In this document: positions 6,787 to 13,113 of the stretch, piece by piece
How the letters are laid out: the number at the start of each line of letters is the position of its first letter
Numbering within the stretch: position 1 is the first letter of the stretch
Source of the DNA: DAIDKA01 sp049792815
GTDB lineage: Bacteria > Pseudomonadota > Gammaproteobacteria > Steroidobacterales > Steroidobacteraceae
Reading direction: 5' to 3'
Length of the DNA: 14,297 bases
NCBI GenBank assembly: GCA_049792815.1
Contig: JBARBG010000092.1
Location: forward strand, 1 to 14,297
Notes under the pieces: generated by a model
Seen by the model: the letters and a program-made list of their open reading frames with translations, nothing else
Databases searched by the model: none
What the model was told of the DNA's origin: nothing
Position numbers and translations under genes: made by a program

Positions 6787-7075
6787 GTGCAAGGTATCAG
6801 TGTTGATCTTCTTTTGGTGCACCGGGCGTACTTCGGCAGCCGTCGCGCCTTTTGTGGTGTCAGTCGTGAAGTAACTTGTCAAGGTACCCAAGGTGGCCAA
6901 ACTCTATTTGCCAAATTCGGACATCGTCCAGAACATGGTGCAGGAGGTATTCATCAAGGCCTATCTGGTGCTGAGGGCGTTTCGCGGTGACAATGCCTTT
7001 TGCATATATCTCTACCGCATTTCGATCAAGTCACCTGGGAATTTCCATACGTGTTGTCGGCGCCACAGAAGTGTG
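6787..7075 (+). pseudogene. Remnant of an RpoE/AlgU-like ECF sigma factor
   Basis: Two adjacent frames together give the N-terminal half of an RpoE-type sigma factor. From GTG 6787 one frame reads VDLLLVHRAYFGSRRAF, matching the usual D..LV.R...GD.RAF opening. From about 6881 the next frame reads KVAKLYL, then VQEVFIKAYLVLRAFRGDNA, then FCIYLYRISI, clearly region 2 (family: VQEAFIKAYRAL..FRGDSAFYTWLYRIAINTAKN). A frameshift near 6880 separates them. The core DNA-melting segment has decayed: TWLYR became IYLYR and NTAKN became KSPGN. Alignment fades after about 7075, and no region 4 helix-turn-helix is seen before the kinase gene. It cannot encode a working sigma factor as it stands. RpoE factors direct envelope-stress transcription in Gammaproteobacteria; an anti-sigma gene is not visible nearby. 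Confidence 0.72.
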
Positions 7076-7265
7076 TGGCGAGCATCTTGCCGAGGCCAGT
7101 GGCTCTTTCCAGTTCCGCAACAGCGAAAGGATTACCCAACCCTTAATCTCCCATACTTAAGGATCAGTTCGCAACCAGGTCGCGGGAGGTTGTCGTGCGG
7201 TCGTATTCACAAAGCGATCTACTGGCCTTCGCACCGTAACAAAATCGGTGGTACATGATTCAAAA

Positions 7266-8729
7266 TCAGGTTGCCTGCTGTGCCTCTGCCGCAACATCAT
7301 CCGGCGACCGGATTGCGACGATCTGCAGCTGGTGCGATGGGAATTGCACCCGAAAGCAGCTGCCGTGACCCATCTGGCTCTCGACCTCAATACTGGCGCC
7401 GTGGGCCGCGCAGATTGCCCGGACGATGGACAGCCCAAGGCCCGCGCCCCCGTTCTCGCGGGATCGAGCGTCGTCGACTCGGAAGAATCGGTCGAAGACG
7501 CGCGGAACGGCCGCGGCCGGAATTCCGACACCGGTGTCGACGACTTCCAGTGCGCTCCCAGCATTCACGCTCGTAACCCGCAACGTGACTGTCCCACCGG
7601 CCGGAGTGAAGCAGATGGCATTGTGCAGCAAATTGACGATCACCTGCTTGACGCGACCGGAGTCGCCGCGAATCAGTGTCCGGGTAGGCGCCTGGACCTC
7701 CAATGTAATGCCCTGATCCTCTGCCATAAGCCGCATTTGTTCGGCAGTTGCGCGAGAAAGAGCCGCCAAATCCAACTCGACCCAATCGCTTCTGTCTTCG
7801 CCGGCATCCAGGCGCGAGAGCGCCAGCAAGCCAGAGACCAGGTGCTCCAACCGATCCACCTCCTCCAACACGCTGCCGACTCGTTCTCGCAGGTCCGGAT
7901 CCGTATTTGTGTTGGTACGTGAGAGCTCCTGGAGTTCGCCCTTTATGATGGTGAGAGGTGTGCGCAGTTCATGTGAGGCGTCTGCAAGAAAACGGCGAGA
8001 GGTCTGTACCGAGTACCGTAACCGCGTCAACATATTGTTGAGCGAGATGGAAAGTCGTTCTAGGGCATCCCCGCTTCGCAGTGCCGGCAGCCGCAGCGTG
8101 AGATTCTGCAAACTCAGTTGCTCAGCAGTCCTAGACAATCTATCGACGGGACGCAGCGCGTGGCTGACTAGAAAGTAACCGCCAACTGCGGCGCACACGA
8201 CCAGAGCCGGTATGAGGACAATCAGCAGGGTTGTAAGGTGGCGCAACACTTCGTCCGTGGGTAGAGTCCCAACGCCCACATCAACCCGGTATGTACCGGG
8301 CGGGGCGCGGAGTTGTGCAGTGCGAATAAGCAGACTGTCGCCTTGCGCGACCACCGTGGCTATACCCTCACCGGGTGTCGACCCGAGGCGGGCGCTTACA
8401 GCGGCGGGATCAAAGCTACCGTCTGCGGGGGCGGAAGATAGATACCAAGGGTCTCCGGCGTGGTCGCTCACGCGCACAAAGCGATTATTAATCTCTGGAG
8501 CGATGCGCGTTTCAATTTCCGCCGCGAGCGACTTGCGGCTGACATTCCTTGGCAGCTGCATCAGGATCTGCTCAACTTGGGTGGAGCGGCGCCTTAGGGT
8601 GTCGCGCAGATTTGCATGCAAATAGTGTTGAAGTCCATAAAACGCGCTGGCGCCGACAGCGACAAAGGTGACGCCAACCAGCAGCGCATACCAGGCGCCC
8701 AATGTAACTGGTAGTGAACGTAGGTTCAT
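7266..8729 (-). CDS. Sensor histidine kinase of an OmpR-type two-component system
   Basis: A 487-residue inner-membrane kinase. The first membrane segment is about 10-32 and the second about 165-188. The 130-residue periplasmic sensor between them has no recognised fold. HAMP lies at about 188-240 (LRPVDRLSRTAEQL). The dimerisation and phosphoacceptor helix has the H-box SHELRTPL with His253. The ATP-binding domain has the N-box NLLHNAICFTPAGG (Asn370), the G1 box DTGVGIP (398-404), the F-box VFDRFFR and the G2 box GGAGLGLSIV. All key residues are present, so it should be active. A tail of about 22 residues follows the catalytic domain. Its ATG overlaps the stop of the response-regulator gene by 4 bp, so the two are coupled and form a cognate pair. 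The stimulus cannot be told from the sequence; the genes nearby point to envelope or metal conditions, an inference only. Confidence 0.95.
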   Translation of the reverse strand: MNLRSLPVTLGAWYALLVGVTFVAVGASAFYGLQHYLHANLRDTLRRRSTQVEQILMQLPRNVSRKSLAAEIETRIAPEINNRFVRVSDHAGDPWYLSSAPADGSFDPAAVSARLGSTPGEGIATVVAQGDSLLIRTAQLRAPPGTYRVDVGVGTLPTDEVLRHLTTLLIVLIPALVVCAAVGGYFLVSHALRPVDRLSRTAEQLSLQNLTLRLPALRSGDALERLSISLNNMLTRLRYSVQTSRRFLADASHELRTPLTIIKGELQELSRTNTNTDPDLRERVGSVLEEVDRLEHLVSGLLALSRLDAGEDRSDWVELDLAALSRATAEQMRLMAEDQGITLEVQAPTRTLIRGDSGRVKQVIVNLLHNAICFTPAGGTVTLRVTSVNAGSALEVVDTGVGIPAAAVPRVFDRFFRVDDARSRENGGAGLGLSIVRAICAAHGASIEVESQMGHGSCFRVQFPSHQLQIVAIRSPDDVAAEAQQAT

Positions 8730-9424
8730 TCAGGCGTCGCCTGGCGTCCCGCTTCCGGTTCGCGGACGCAATAGCCCACGCCGCGGATGGTCTGGATGAG
8801 CTTCACCGGAAAGGGTTCGTCGACTTTCTTGCGCAAGTAGCGCACGTAGACATCAACGATGTTCGTCACCCCCTCGAAGCTTTGGTCCCATACATGGTTC
8901 AAGATCATGGCGCGCGAGAACACGCGACCCGGTGAGCACAGTAAGTACTCAAACAGAGCATATTCCTTGGCCGTTAGTTCAATGCGCAGCCCGCCGCGCC
9001 GCACCTGCTGCGTCAGCCGGTTCAGTTCCAAATCAGCGATACGCAGGAGGTCTACGCGCTCAACGGGTGCGCGCCTGAGCAGCGCCTTAATACGCACCAG
9101 GAGCTCGGCAAAATCAAAGGGTTTGGTGAGGTAATCATCGGCGCCCGCTTCAAAGTGCGTCACTTTGTCCTCTACTGCGTCACGGGCCGTCAACACCAAT
9201 ATGGGCAGCGAAGGATGTGCAATGCGCACACGCCGGAGAAGTTCTGAGCCGCTCAGCTGAGGCAGCAGCAAATCCAGGACGAGCATATCGTATTCAAACG
9301 AATTGACGAAGCGCTCGCCTTCGACACCATTGCCGGCGACATCCACCGCGAAACGCTCGCTGCGCAATCCGCGTGCCACAAAGTCGGCAAGCTTTTGATC
9401 ATCTTCTACGATCAGTATTCGCAT
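8726..9424 (-). CDS. OmpR/PhoB-family response regulator
   Basis: A 232-residue cytoplasmic DNA-binding regulator. The receiver domain (1-118) has the acidic pocket E7-D8-D9, phosphoacceptor Asp51 (MLVLDLLLP), the switch Thr79 (VLTARD) and Lys101 (TKPFDF). The C-terminal winged helix (about 127-222) has LTAKEYALFEYLLCSPGRVF, then NIVDVYVRYLRKKVD and IQTIRGVGYCVR, as in the QseB/PmrA/CusR group. GAGG lies 6 nt before ATG 9424. It is the first gene of the operon with the kinase. A triple 11-bp repeat begins 33 bp upstream of its start; direct repeats with one-turn spacing are the usual target of this family, so autoregulation is likely. That the other three copies in the window are also its targets is inferred. 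Confidence 0.96.
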   Translation of the reverse strand: MRILIVEDDQKLADFVARGLRSERFAVDVAGNGVEGERFVNSFEYDMLVLDLLLPQLSGSELLRRVRIAHPSLPILVLTARDAVEDKVTHFEAGADDYLTKPFDFAELLVRIKALLRRAPVERVDLLRIADLELNRLTQQVRRGGLRIELTAKEYALFEYLLCSPGRVFSRAMILNHVWDQSFEGVTNIVDVYVRYLRKKVDEPFPVKLIQTIRGVGYCVREPEAGRQATPE

Positions 9425-9456
9425 CAGCTACCTCGTCCGCATTGGATGATGCGCAC

Positions 9457-9489
9457 ATTAGAGGAGCATTAAAACCATATTAGAAGCAG
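9457..9489 (-). promoter_or_regulatory. Triple 11-bp direct repeat, site 2 (between the two-component operon and the His/Gly-rich gene)
   Basis: On the plus strand ATTAGAGGAGC (9457), ATTAAAACCAT (9468) and ATTAGAAGCAG (9479) are phased by exactly 11 bp. The site lies 33 bp upstream of the response-regulator ATG and 75 bp from the divergent exported protein's ATG, so it could control both. Minus-strand TCCAAT (9441-9446) sits 10 bp beyond the repeats, as at site 1; if it is a -10, the leader would be very short. Confidence 0.65.
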
Positions 9490-9563
9490 CTGGGACCGAA
9501 GGTCACGAGATTTCTCTGGTATTTCGGATCAGAATCTACCCACCAATACTTCGGAGTCCTTTC

Positions 9564-10325
9564 ATGACATCCCCAATTCGGCGTTGGCTTGCACTCACGG
9601 CACTGGCGCTCGTTGGATGCGCGGGTGCTGCGGCCGCAATTGCGCAGCACGGCGGTGGTGGCGGCGGCTCGCACGGTGGTGGCGGAGGCGGATTTCATGG
9701 TGGGGGCGGAGGCGTATTTCATGGTGGGGGCGGTGGTGGATTCCATGGTGGCGGTGGGGGCGGATTTCATGGTGGCGGTGGGGGATTTCACGTTGGCGGC
9801 GCGGCTCATGTATTCAGCGGCACCCGCGGTGTCAGCGGGTTTCGGGACGGCGGCTATCGCGGTGGTCCGGGATTTCGCGGTGGCTACTACGGAGGTGGGC
9901 GCAGTGGCTACTATGGCGGTTGGCGCGGCGGCTACTACGGGGCTGGGCTGGGTTGGCTGGGCTATGGTTTGACATTTGCCACATTGCCCCTTTACTACGA
10001 TACCTACTGGTGGGACGGTGTTCCGTACTACTACGACGATGACAACTACTACCTCTGGGACGGCAACGCCGATTCATACGTAACGGTGCAGCCCCCAGCC
10101 GGCCTGCAGGCGCAGGTAGCGGCTGAGCCCAGTCCTGAAGCGGATCCGAAGTTCGAGGTCTTCGCCTATCCCAAGAATGGACAGACCGCCGCGCAACAAG
10201 CGCGCGATGTGAGCGAATGCCGGCAATGGGCAACCGGACAGGTTGGATCGGATGCGACAAAACACGTCGACTATCTCAGGGCGGAGGACGCCTGCCTCAC
10301 GGGCCGCGGCTACAGTGTGCGGTAA
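9564..10325 (+). CDS. Exported His/Gly-rich, Tyr-rich envelope protein
   Basis: A 253-residue protein. GGAG lies 7 nt before ATG 9564. The signal region RRWLALTALALVGCAGAAAAIAQ could be cut after Ala by signal peptidase I or, through L-V-G-C (Cys19), be a lipoprotein. Residues 29-77 are repeats of His plus five or six Gly, mostly with Phe before the His. Next come Gly/Tyr/Arg repeats (RGGYYGGG, SGYYGGWRGGYYG), a hydrophobic stretch (LGWLGYGLTFATLPLYYD) and an acidic-aromatic patch (PYYYDDDNYYLWDGN). The C-terminal domain (about 195-253) has FEVFAYPKNGQTAAQQARD, then ECRQWA and DACLTGRGYSVR. This C-terminal pattern recurs in poorly characterised proteobacterial glycine-rich proteins. The regular histidines suggest metal binding. 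It is divergent from the two-component operon, with a shared repeat site. The GNAT gene starts 29 nt after its stop. Confidence 0.85.
   Translation: MTSPIRRWLALTALALVGCAGAAAAIAQHGGGGGGSHGGGGGGFHGGGGGVFHGGGGGGFHGGGGGGFHGGGGGFHVGGAAHVFSGTRGVSGFRDGGYRGGPGFRGGYYGGGRSGYYGGWRGGYYGAGLGWLGYGLTFATLPLYYDTYWWDGVPYYYDDDNYYLWDGNADSYVTVQPPAGLQAQVAAEPSPEADPKFEVFAYPKNGQTAAQQARDVSECRQWATGQVGSDATKHVDYLRAEDACLTGRGYSVR
9648..9795 (+). repeat. In-frame tandem repeats encoding His-Gly modules
   Basis: About six imperfect units of 24-30 bp, built on GGATTTCATGGTGG plus GGC/GGT/GGG codons, encode F-H-(G)5-6. Units vary mainly at third codon positions, so the repeated protein pattern is kept while the DNA drifts. 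Slippage here could change the number of histidines. Confidence 0.75.
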
Positions 10326-10354
10326 CTTCCAGCAACTCAACCGAAGCGTAGGGT

Positions 10355-10993
10355 ATGACATTCAGAGCGAAACTGCATCAGGCGCTGCAACGCAATCCAG
10401 GAACGCCGGAACAGGTACCGCAACGCCTGGACTATCCTGTGATCGCCACGACGCACCTTCGACTGCGTCCATTTGCGTTGAGCGACATTTCTGCACTAGT
10501 CACCTCGATTACGCAGCACCGAATTGCGGATGTGACACTGGCGGTACCGCAGCCATTTGATTCGCGGCAGGCGCGGCGCTGGATTGAATCACATGCCCGG
10601 GCGTGGCAGAGCGGAAAAGCGATTCATTGGGCGGTTTCCACCCTTGAAGATGACCGGTTGGCCGGCTACGTAGGTCTTCACAACATCAGCGTTGACAGCG
10701 AACAGGGAGAGTTGAGCTTGTGGATCGCGGAACGCCTCGAGCGCAAGGACCTTGGACTTGAGGCGGCACAGGCGACCCTGGCGTACGCTTTTGCTCAGTT
10801 GCAGATTAACCAAGTCATGGCGCATCAGCTGGCCGGTAATTTACTGCTGGCGCGCATCCTGCGTCGACTCGGAATGAAGCTCGACACGGTGCGACAGACA
10901 CTGTGCGGGTGGGGTCGGACTGAAGAGGGTTGCCTGTGGAGCATCGATCGAGGGGATTGGATGAAATCACTGCAGGATACAACCACTCACTGA
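10355..10993 (+). CDS. GNAT-type (RimJ/RimL-like) N-acetyltransferase family protein, copy 1
   Basis: A 212-residue protein. The core follows the RimJ/RimL-like GNAT layout: THLRLRPFALSDISALV at the first strand, the helix FDSRQARRWIESHARAW, then IHWAVSTLEDDRLAGYVGLH, ELSLWIAE, and EAAQATLAYAFAQLQINQV leading to LLARILRRLGM. GNAT enzymes transfer an acetyl group from acetyl-CoA to amines, often protein N-termini. The pyrophosphate-binding motif (normally Q/R-x-x-G-x-G/A) is weak: only one Gly remains in ERKDLGLEAA (129-138), so activity is uncertain. It starts 29 nt after the His/Gly-rich gene and is probably co-transcribed. AGGG lies close to the ATG. A diverged paralogue lies about 520 bp downstream. 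Function unknown. Confidence 0.83.
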   Translation: MTFRAKLHQALQRNPGTPEQVPQRLDYPVIATTHLRLRPFALSDISALVTSITQHRIADVTLAVPQPFDSRQARRWIESHARAWQSGKAIHWAVSTLEDDRLAGYVGLHNISVDSEQGELSLWIAERLERKDLGLEAAQATLAYAFAQLQINQVMAHQLAGNLLLARILRRLGMKLDTVRQTLCGWGRTEEGCLWSIDRGDWMKSLQDTTTH

Positions 10994-11102
10994 GACACAG
11001 ATGCGCTAGTCAAAGCGGCCTTTTCCTGAGTCACCAGTGGACCGAAGAAGGCCATCAGGTCAGATTCGCGCGGACTCCCGTTGCATTTTGAACGAGCTTC
11101 GG

Positions 11103-11135
11103 ATTAGAAGGGCATTAGGGCTGAATTAAAAACAA
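11103..11135 (-). promoter_or_regulatory. Triple 11-bp direct repeat, site 3
   Basis: On the plus strand ATTAGAAGGGC (11103), ATTAGGGCTGA (11114) and ATTAAAAACAA (11125) are phased by exactly 11 bp. Minus-strand TTCAAA (11087-11092) lies 10 bp beyond, as at sites 1 and 2. In the orientation of sites 1 and 2 this promoter would point left, into the 3' end of GNAT copy 1, where no leftward gene is seen. The rightward targets would be the weak frame at 11180 and GNAT copy 2. Confidence 0.6.
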
Positions 11136-11179
11136 CTCAGCTCCTGGGAGGTGCGGATTCTAAGACACCTAGGAGCACA

Positions 11180-11373
11180 ATGGGCCGCAGTTCAATGAGG
11201 GAGGCGTAGCGTGCCGATTCGAATACTGCGTCAATTCACAAAGGCGAGACGGTGGCTGTCATTACCAAGGACCCTGCCACCGTCATCATGCGGAATAGGG
11301 ATGATGGCTTTCGCCGCGAGTGGGGTGCGCCGGATGCCGGGCTCTCCGCACGCGGCCGATACGATGACGGCCA
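11180..11373 (+). pseudogene. Possible small gene interrupted by TAG
   Basis: ATG 11180 has AGGAG 4 nt upstream and opens MGRSSMREA, then TAG at 11207-11209. The same frame then continues open to TGA 11371-11373, with protein-like text: ASIHKGETVAVITKDPATVI, RNRDDGFRREWGAP, SARGRYDDGH. It could be a gene with a nonsense mutation, translation from an internal GTG (11252), or chance. It lies 45 bp to the right of triple-repeat site 3. No family was recognised. Confidence 0.25.
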
Positions 11374-11515
11374 CTGATGGAATTCCGGTGCTGTCCGCCG
11401 AACGCGGGCGCAACCCACTGCTGCACAACTCGCCCAGAAAAAGTGCATTTCGCTTGCTTTGCCGGCAAAACAATAGTCTCGGGTAACTGCCGCAATTGTA
11501 TTGGAGGATCTGGCT

Positions 11516-12160
11516 GTGTCCCTCATAAGCACCGACGCCGAGGCTTCCCGGCTGCCCGCTTCAATTGCCTCCCACAAAAGAATCTCACTCCAAAGCTATC
11601 CGGTAATCGCTGCATGGCATCTGGAGCTCCGCCCGTTTTCGCTGGCTGATATTCCGTGGTTTGTAAAAGTGGCGACAATTGACCGATTTGCAATTACCAC
11701 GCTTACTGTTCCGAGATCCTTCGACGCCCGCAGCGCGCGAAGGTGGATTAAATCGCATCCCCTGCAATGGCAAAGGCGGCGCGCCGTTCATTGGGTGATC
11801 ATGTCCCTTGAGGATGACGATCACTGCGGGTACGTAGGCCTGCACGATATTCAAATCGCTAAGCGGCGCGCTGAGCTCCGCTTCTGGACGGCCGAGCGCA
11901 TCGGGCGCTTTCATCTGATCCTGGAGGCCGCCCAGGCGGCCGTCGCCTTCGCGTTCACCTGCCTACAGGTGGAAAACGTTATGGCGTATCCGCTTGACAA
12001 CAAGCCTCAGCTACCACGGGTCCTGCGTCAATTCGGCATGCAACGTGATATGGGCACGCCAGAGCCGGGGCACCGCCGGGGACAGGGCAATGCGGTACTA
12101 CCCTGGAGCGTGTCCCGATCCCACTGGGCAGCCTCGCTGCAAGGGATGGTCATTAACTGA
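11516..12160 (+). CDS. GNAT-type family protein, copy 2 (diverged paralogue, probably impaired)
   Basis: A 214-residue protein from GTG 11516, chosen because TTGGAGG lies 8 nt upstream; the frame also opens at TTG 11501, inside that site. It is clearly a paralogue of the protein at 10355: YPVIAAWHLELRPFSLADIP against YPVIATTHLRLRPFALSDIS, then FDARSARRWIKSH, VHWVIMSLEDD, GYVGLHDI and LEAAQAAVAFAFTCLQVENV. The acetyl-CoA pyrophosphate loop has lost its glycine: GRFHLILEAA where copy 1 has ERKDLGLEAA. It may therefore not bind acetyl-CoA in the usual way. The tail (PEPGHRRGQGN and on) differs from copy 1. A good intrinsic terminator lies 83 bp after its stop. The 33-bp site at 11103 lies about 380 bp upstream. 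Confidence 0.8.
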   Translation: MSLISTDAEASRLPASIASHKRISLQSYPVIAAWHLELRPFSLADIPWFVKVATIDRFAITTLTVPRSFDARSARRWIKSHPLQWQRRRAVHWVIMSLEDDDHCGYVGLHDIQIAKRRAELRFWTAERIGRFHLILEAAQAAVAFAFTCLQVENVMAYPLDNKPQLPRVLRQFGMQRDMGTPEPGHRRGQGNAVLPWSVSRSHWAASLQGMVIN

Positions 12161-12242
12161 GCCACCACCGTACCGCGCGACGAACTATTTTCGTGGCGCC
12201 AATGAATCCAGTCGGCGACCCGCCCCCCCCAAACTCCCTTCA

Positions 12243-12275
12243 GGGCGCCGGTACACTGACATTGGCGCCCTTTTT
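12243..12275 (+). terminator. Intrinsic terminator downstream of GNAT copy 2
   Basis: GGGCGCC (12243-12249) and GGCGCCC (12264-12270) form a perfect 7-bp GC stem with a 14-nt loop, followed directly by TTTTT (12271-12275). It ends rightward transcription from the GNAT region. A C8 tract lies just upstream. Confidence 0.85.
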
Positions 12276-12384
12276 ATCCCACAGTGAATGTCCAGTAGCG
12301 CGATGGCCCGGACTCGCCGATGTCGCGATTCCGCCAAACCGCAATCCGAGCGTACCCGCTAAGGACATCTAGCACTGGTTGGTT

Positions 12385-12412
12385 TCTAATCCACGCCTAA
12401 CGCACCTTTAAT
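12385..12412 (+). promoter_or_regulatory. Triple 11-bp direct repeat, site 4 (opposite orientation)
   Basis: TCTAAT (12385), CCTAAC (12396) and TTTAAT (12407) are spaced by exactly 11 bp on the plus strand. On the minus strand this reads ATTAAAGGTGC, GTTAGGCGTGG, ATTAGAAACCA, matching sites 1-3. Ten bp downstream is TACGCT (12423-12428). The site points at the small ORF that starts at 12485. The remaining sequence between the terminator and this site shows no gene. Confidence 0.5.
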
Positions 12413-12484
12413 CATCGATGCCTACGCTAAAGGGATCGACGTATCACGACACACTCCCGAATCCGCTCCGCCAAGGAGGCTGCT

Positions 12485-12649
12485 ATGCGGCATCAGATTC
12501 AGCTAACTAGGCAGCGCGAGGCAAAGACATTCCGATGGAAATGCTCCTTGTCGATGGGGTCCGATATTCGGCACTTGATCGAATCCCTCCTTCACTTCGA
12601 TAGGAACATCCGCCAAACGAGCCATATGAGTGCTGCAAAGGTGGGATAG
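12485..12649 (+). CDS. Small 54-residue ORF with strong ribosome-binding site
   Basis: AAGGAGG (12473-12479) lies 5 nt before ATG 12485, one of the best Shine-Dalgarno matches in the window. The frame encodes 54 residues: a basic N-terminus (MRHQIQLTRQREAKTFRWKC), then SLSMGSDIRHLIESLLHFDR, which may form an amphipathic helix, and a short tail ending SAAKVG. There is no signal peptide or membrane segment. It lies 72 bp downstream of triple-repeat site 4, which faces it. Its last 58 bp overlap the 3' end of the leftward MAPEG gene. It could be a regulated small protein, or the start of a gene truncated by rearrangement. No family was recognised. Confidence 0.45.
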   Translation: MRHQIQLTRQREAKTFRWKCSLSMGSDIRHLIESLLHFDRNIRQTSHMSAAKVG

Positions 12650-13113
12650 GCACTAAGGCCCAGACCCAGAGCGCGCGCTGCAGGGGCGATGAGGTAGCCT
12701 ATCCAGAACAGCGCGCGGCCAACGATGAAAAGGATGGCCATTGCGGGGATCAGCGTCAACATCTCATGCGGCAGCGCCAACGCCAATCCTGCCCAGGCAA
12801 TCGCCGCGAGCACGGTCTGCTCGAGTGTATTCTGATTGTAGCGAAGAGTGATCTCGAGCAGGCGGCTCTGCGAAAAGCGCGCGCCATCTATTGCGTCCGC
12901 CACAAAAAATCGCTGATTGGCGACTACAGCAATTCCGATGAAGAGAGCCAACGCCGGAAGAAGCAGCCATCGTGCTGCAAACGCGAGCCGCGAGACTTGG
13001 TCGTCGCCGTCGGGCAACGGCAAGTGCAGATCTGCCAGATGCAGCCACAAGACCATCAACATGACGACCGCTGTAGCCATGCCGATTACGACGAATATCT
13101 GTTTGCGCAACAT
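12592..13113 (-). CDS. MAPEG-family membrane protein
   Basis: A 173-residue membrane protein. Membrane segments lie at about 5-26, 48-66, 98-116, 120-137 and 154-170. The family signature is clear: RYNQNTLEQTVLAAIAWAGL (91-110), then LIPAMAILFIVGRALFWIGY (121-140), APAARALG and the last helix. MAPEG proteins include microsomal glutathione S-transferases and leukotriene C4 synthase; bacterial members are mostly uncharacterised, and some conjugate glutathione. The conserved N-x-x-E-Q (94-99) and Arg133 fit the family. The extra N-terminal helix and the loop PDGDDQVSR make it somewhat longer than the 130-150 residues typical of the family. ATG 13113 has only a weak GCTGAG upstream. The gene appears monocistronic; the small ORF on the other strand overlaps its 3' end. 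Confidence 0.85.
   Translation of the reverse strand: MLRKQIFVVIGMATAVVMLMVLWLHLADLHLPLPDGDDQVSRLAFAARWLLLPALALFIGIAVVANQRFFVADAIDGARFSQSRLLEITLRYNQNTLEQTVLAAIAWAGLALALPHEMLTLIPAMAILFIVGRALFWIGYLIAPAARALGLGLSAYPTFAALIWLVWRMFLSK

Larger units (their letters stand above)
10994..11515. other. Intergenic region between the GNAT paralogues
   Basis: No intact gene can be supported with confidence. It holds the third triple-repeat site (11103-11135), an interrupted weak reading frame (11180-11373) and an imperfect inverted repeat (GGCCTT near 11018 with AAGGCC near 11048) that lacks a T-run. A frame from GTG 11211 with GGGAGG upstream is open to 11486, but its product (Arg/Ser/Pro-rich, no domain) is not convincing. 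Confidence 0.4.

Noticed and set aside
7144..7164. CTTAAT and CTTAAG words near the end of the sigma remnant, like another regulator box
   Set aside because: Their spacing is 14 bp, not 11, and there is no third unit.
9584..10042. Long Trp/Arg-rich and Ala/Val-rich frames overlapping the His/Gly-rich gene
   Set aside because: They are out-of-frame readings of the Gly codon repeats; the frame with signal peptide, ribosome-binding site and conserved C-terminus is the real one.
12222..12229. C8 tract as a phase-variation site
   Set aside because: It lies in non-coding DNA downstream of a gene and not in an evident promoter.
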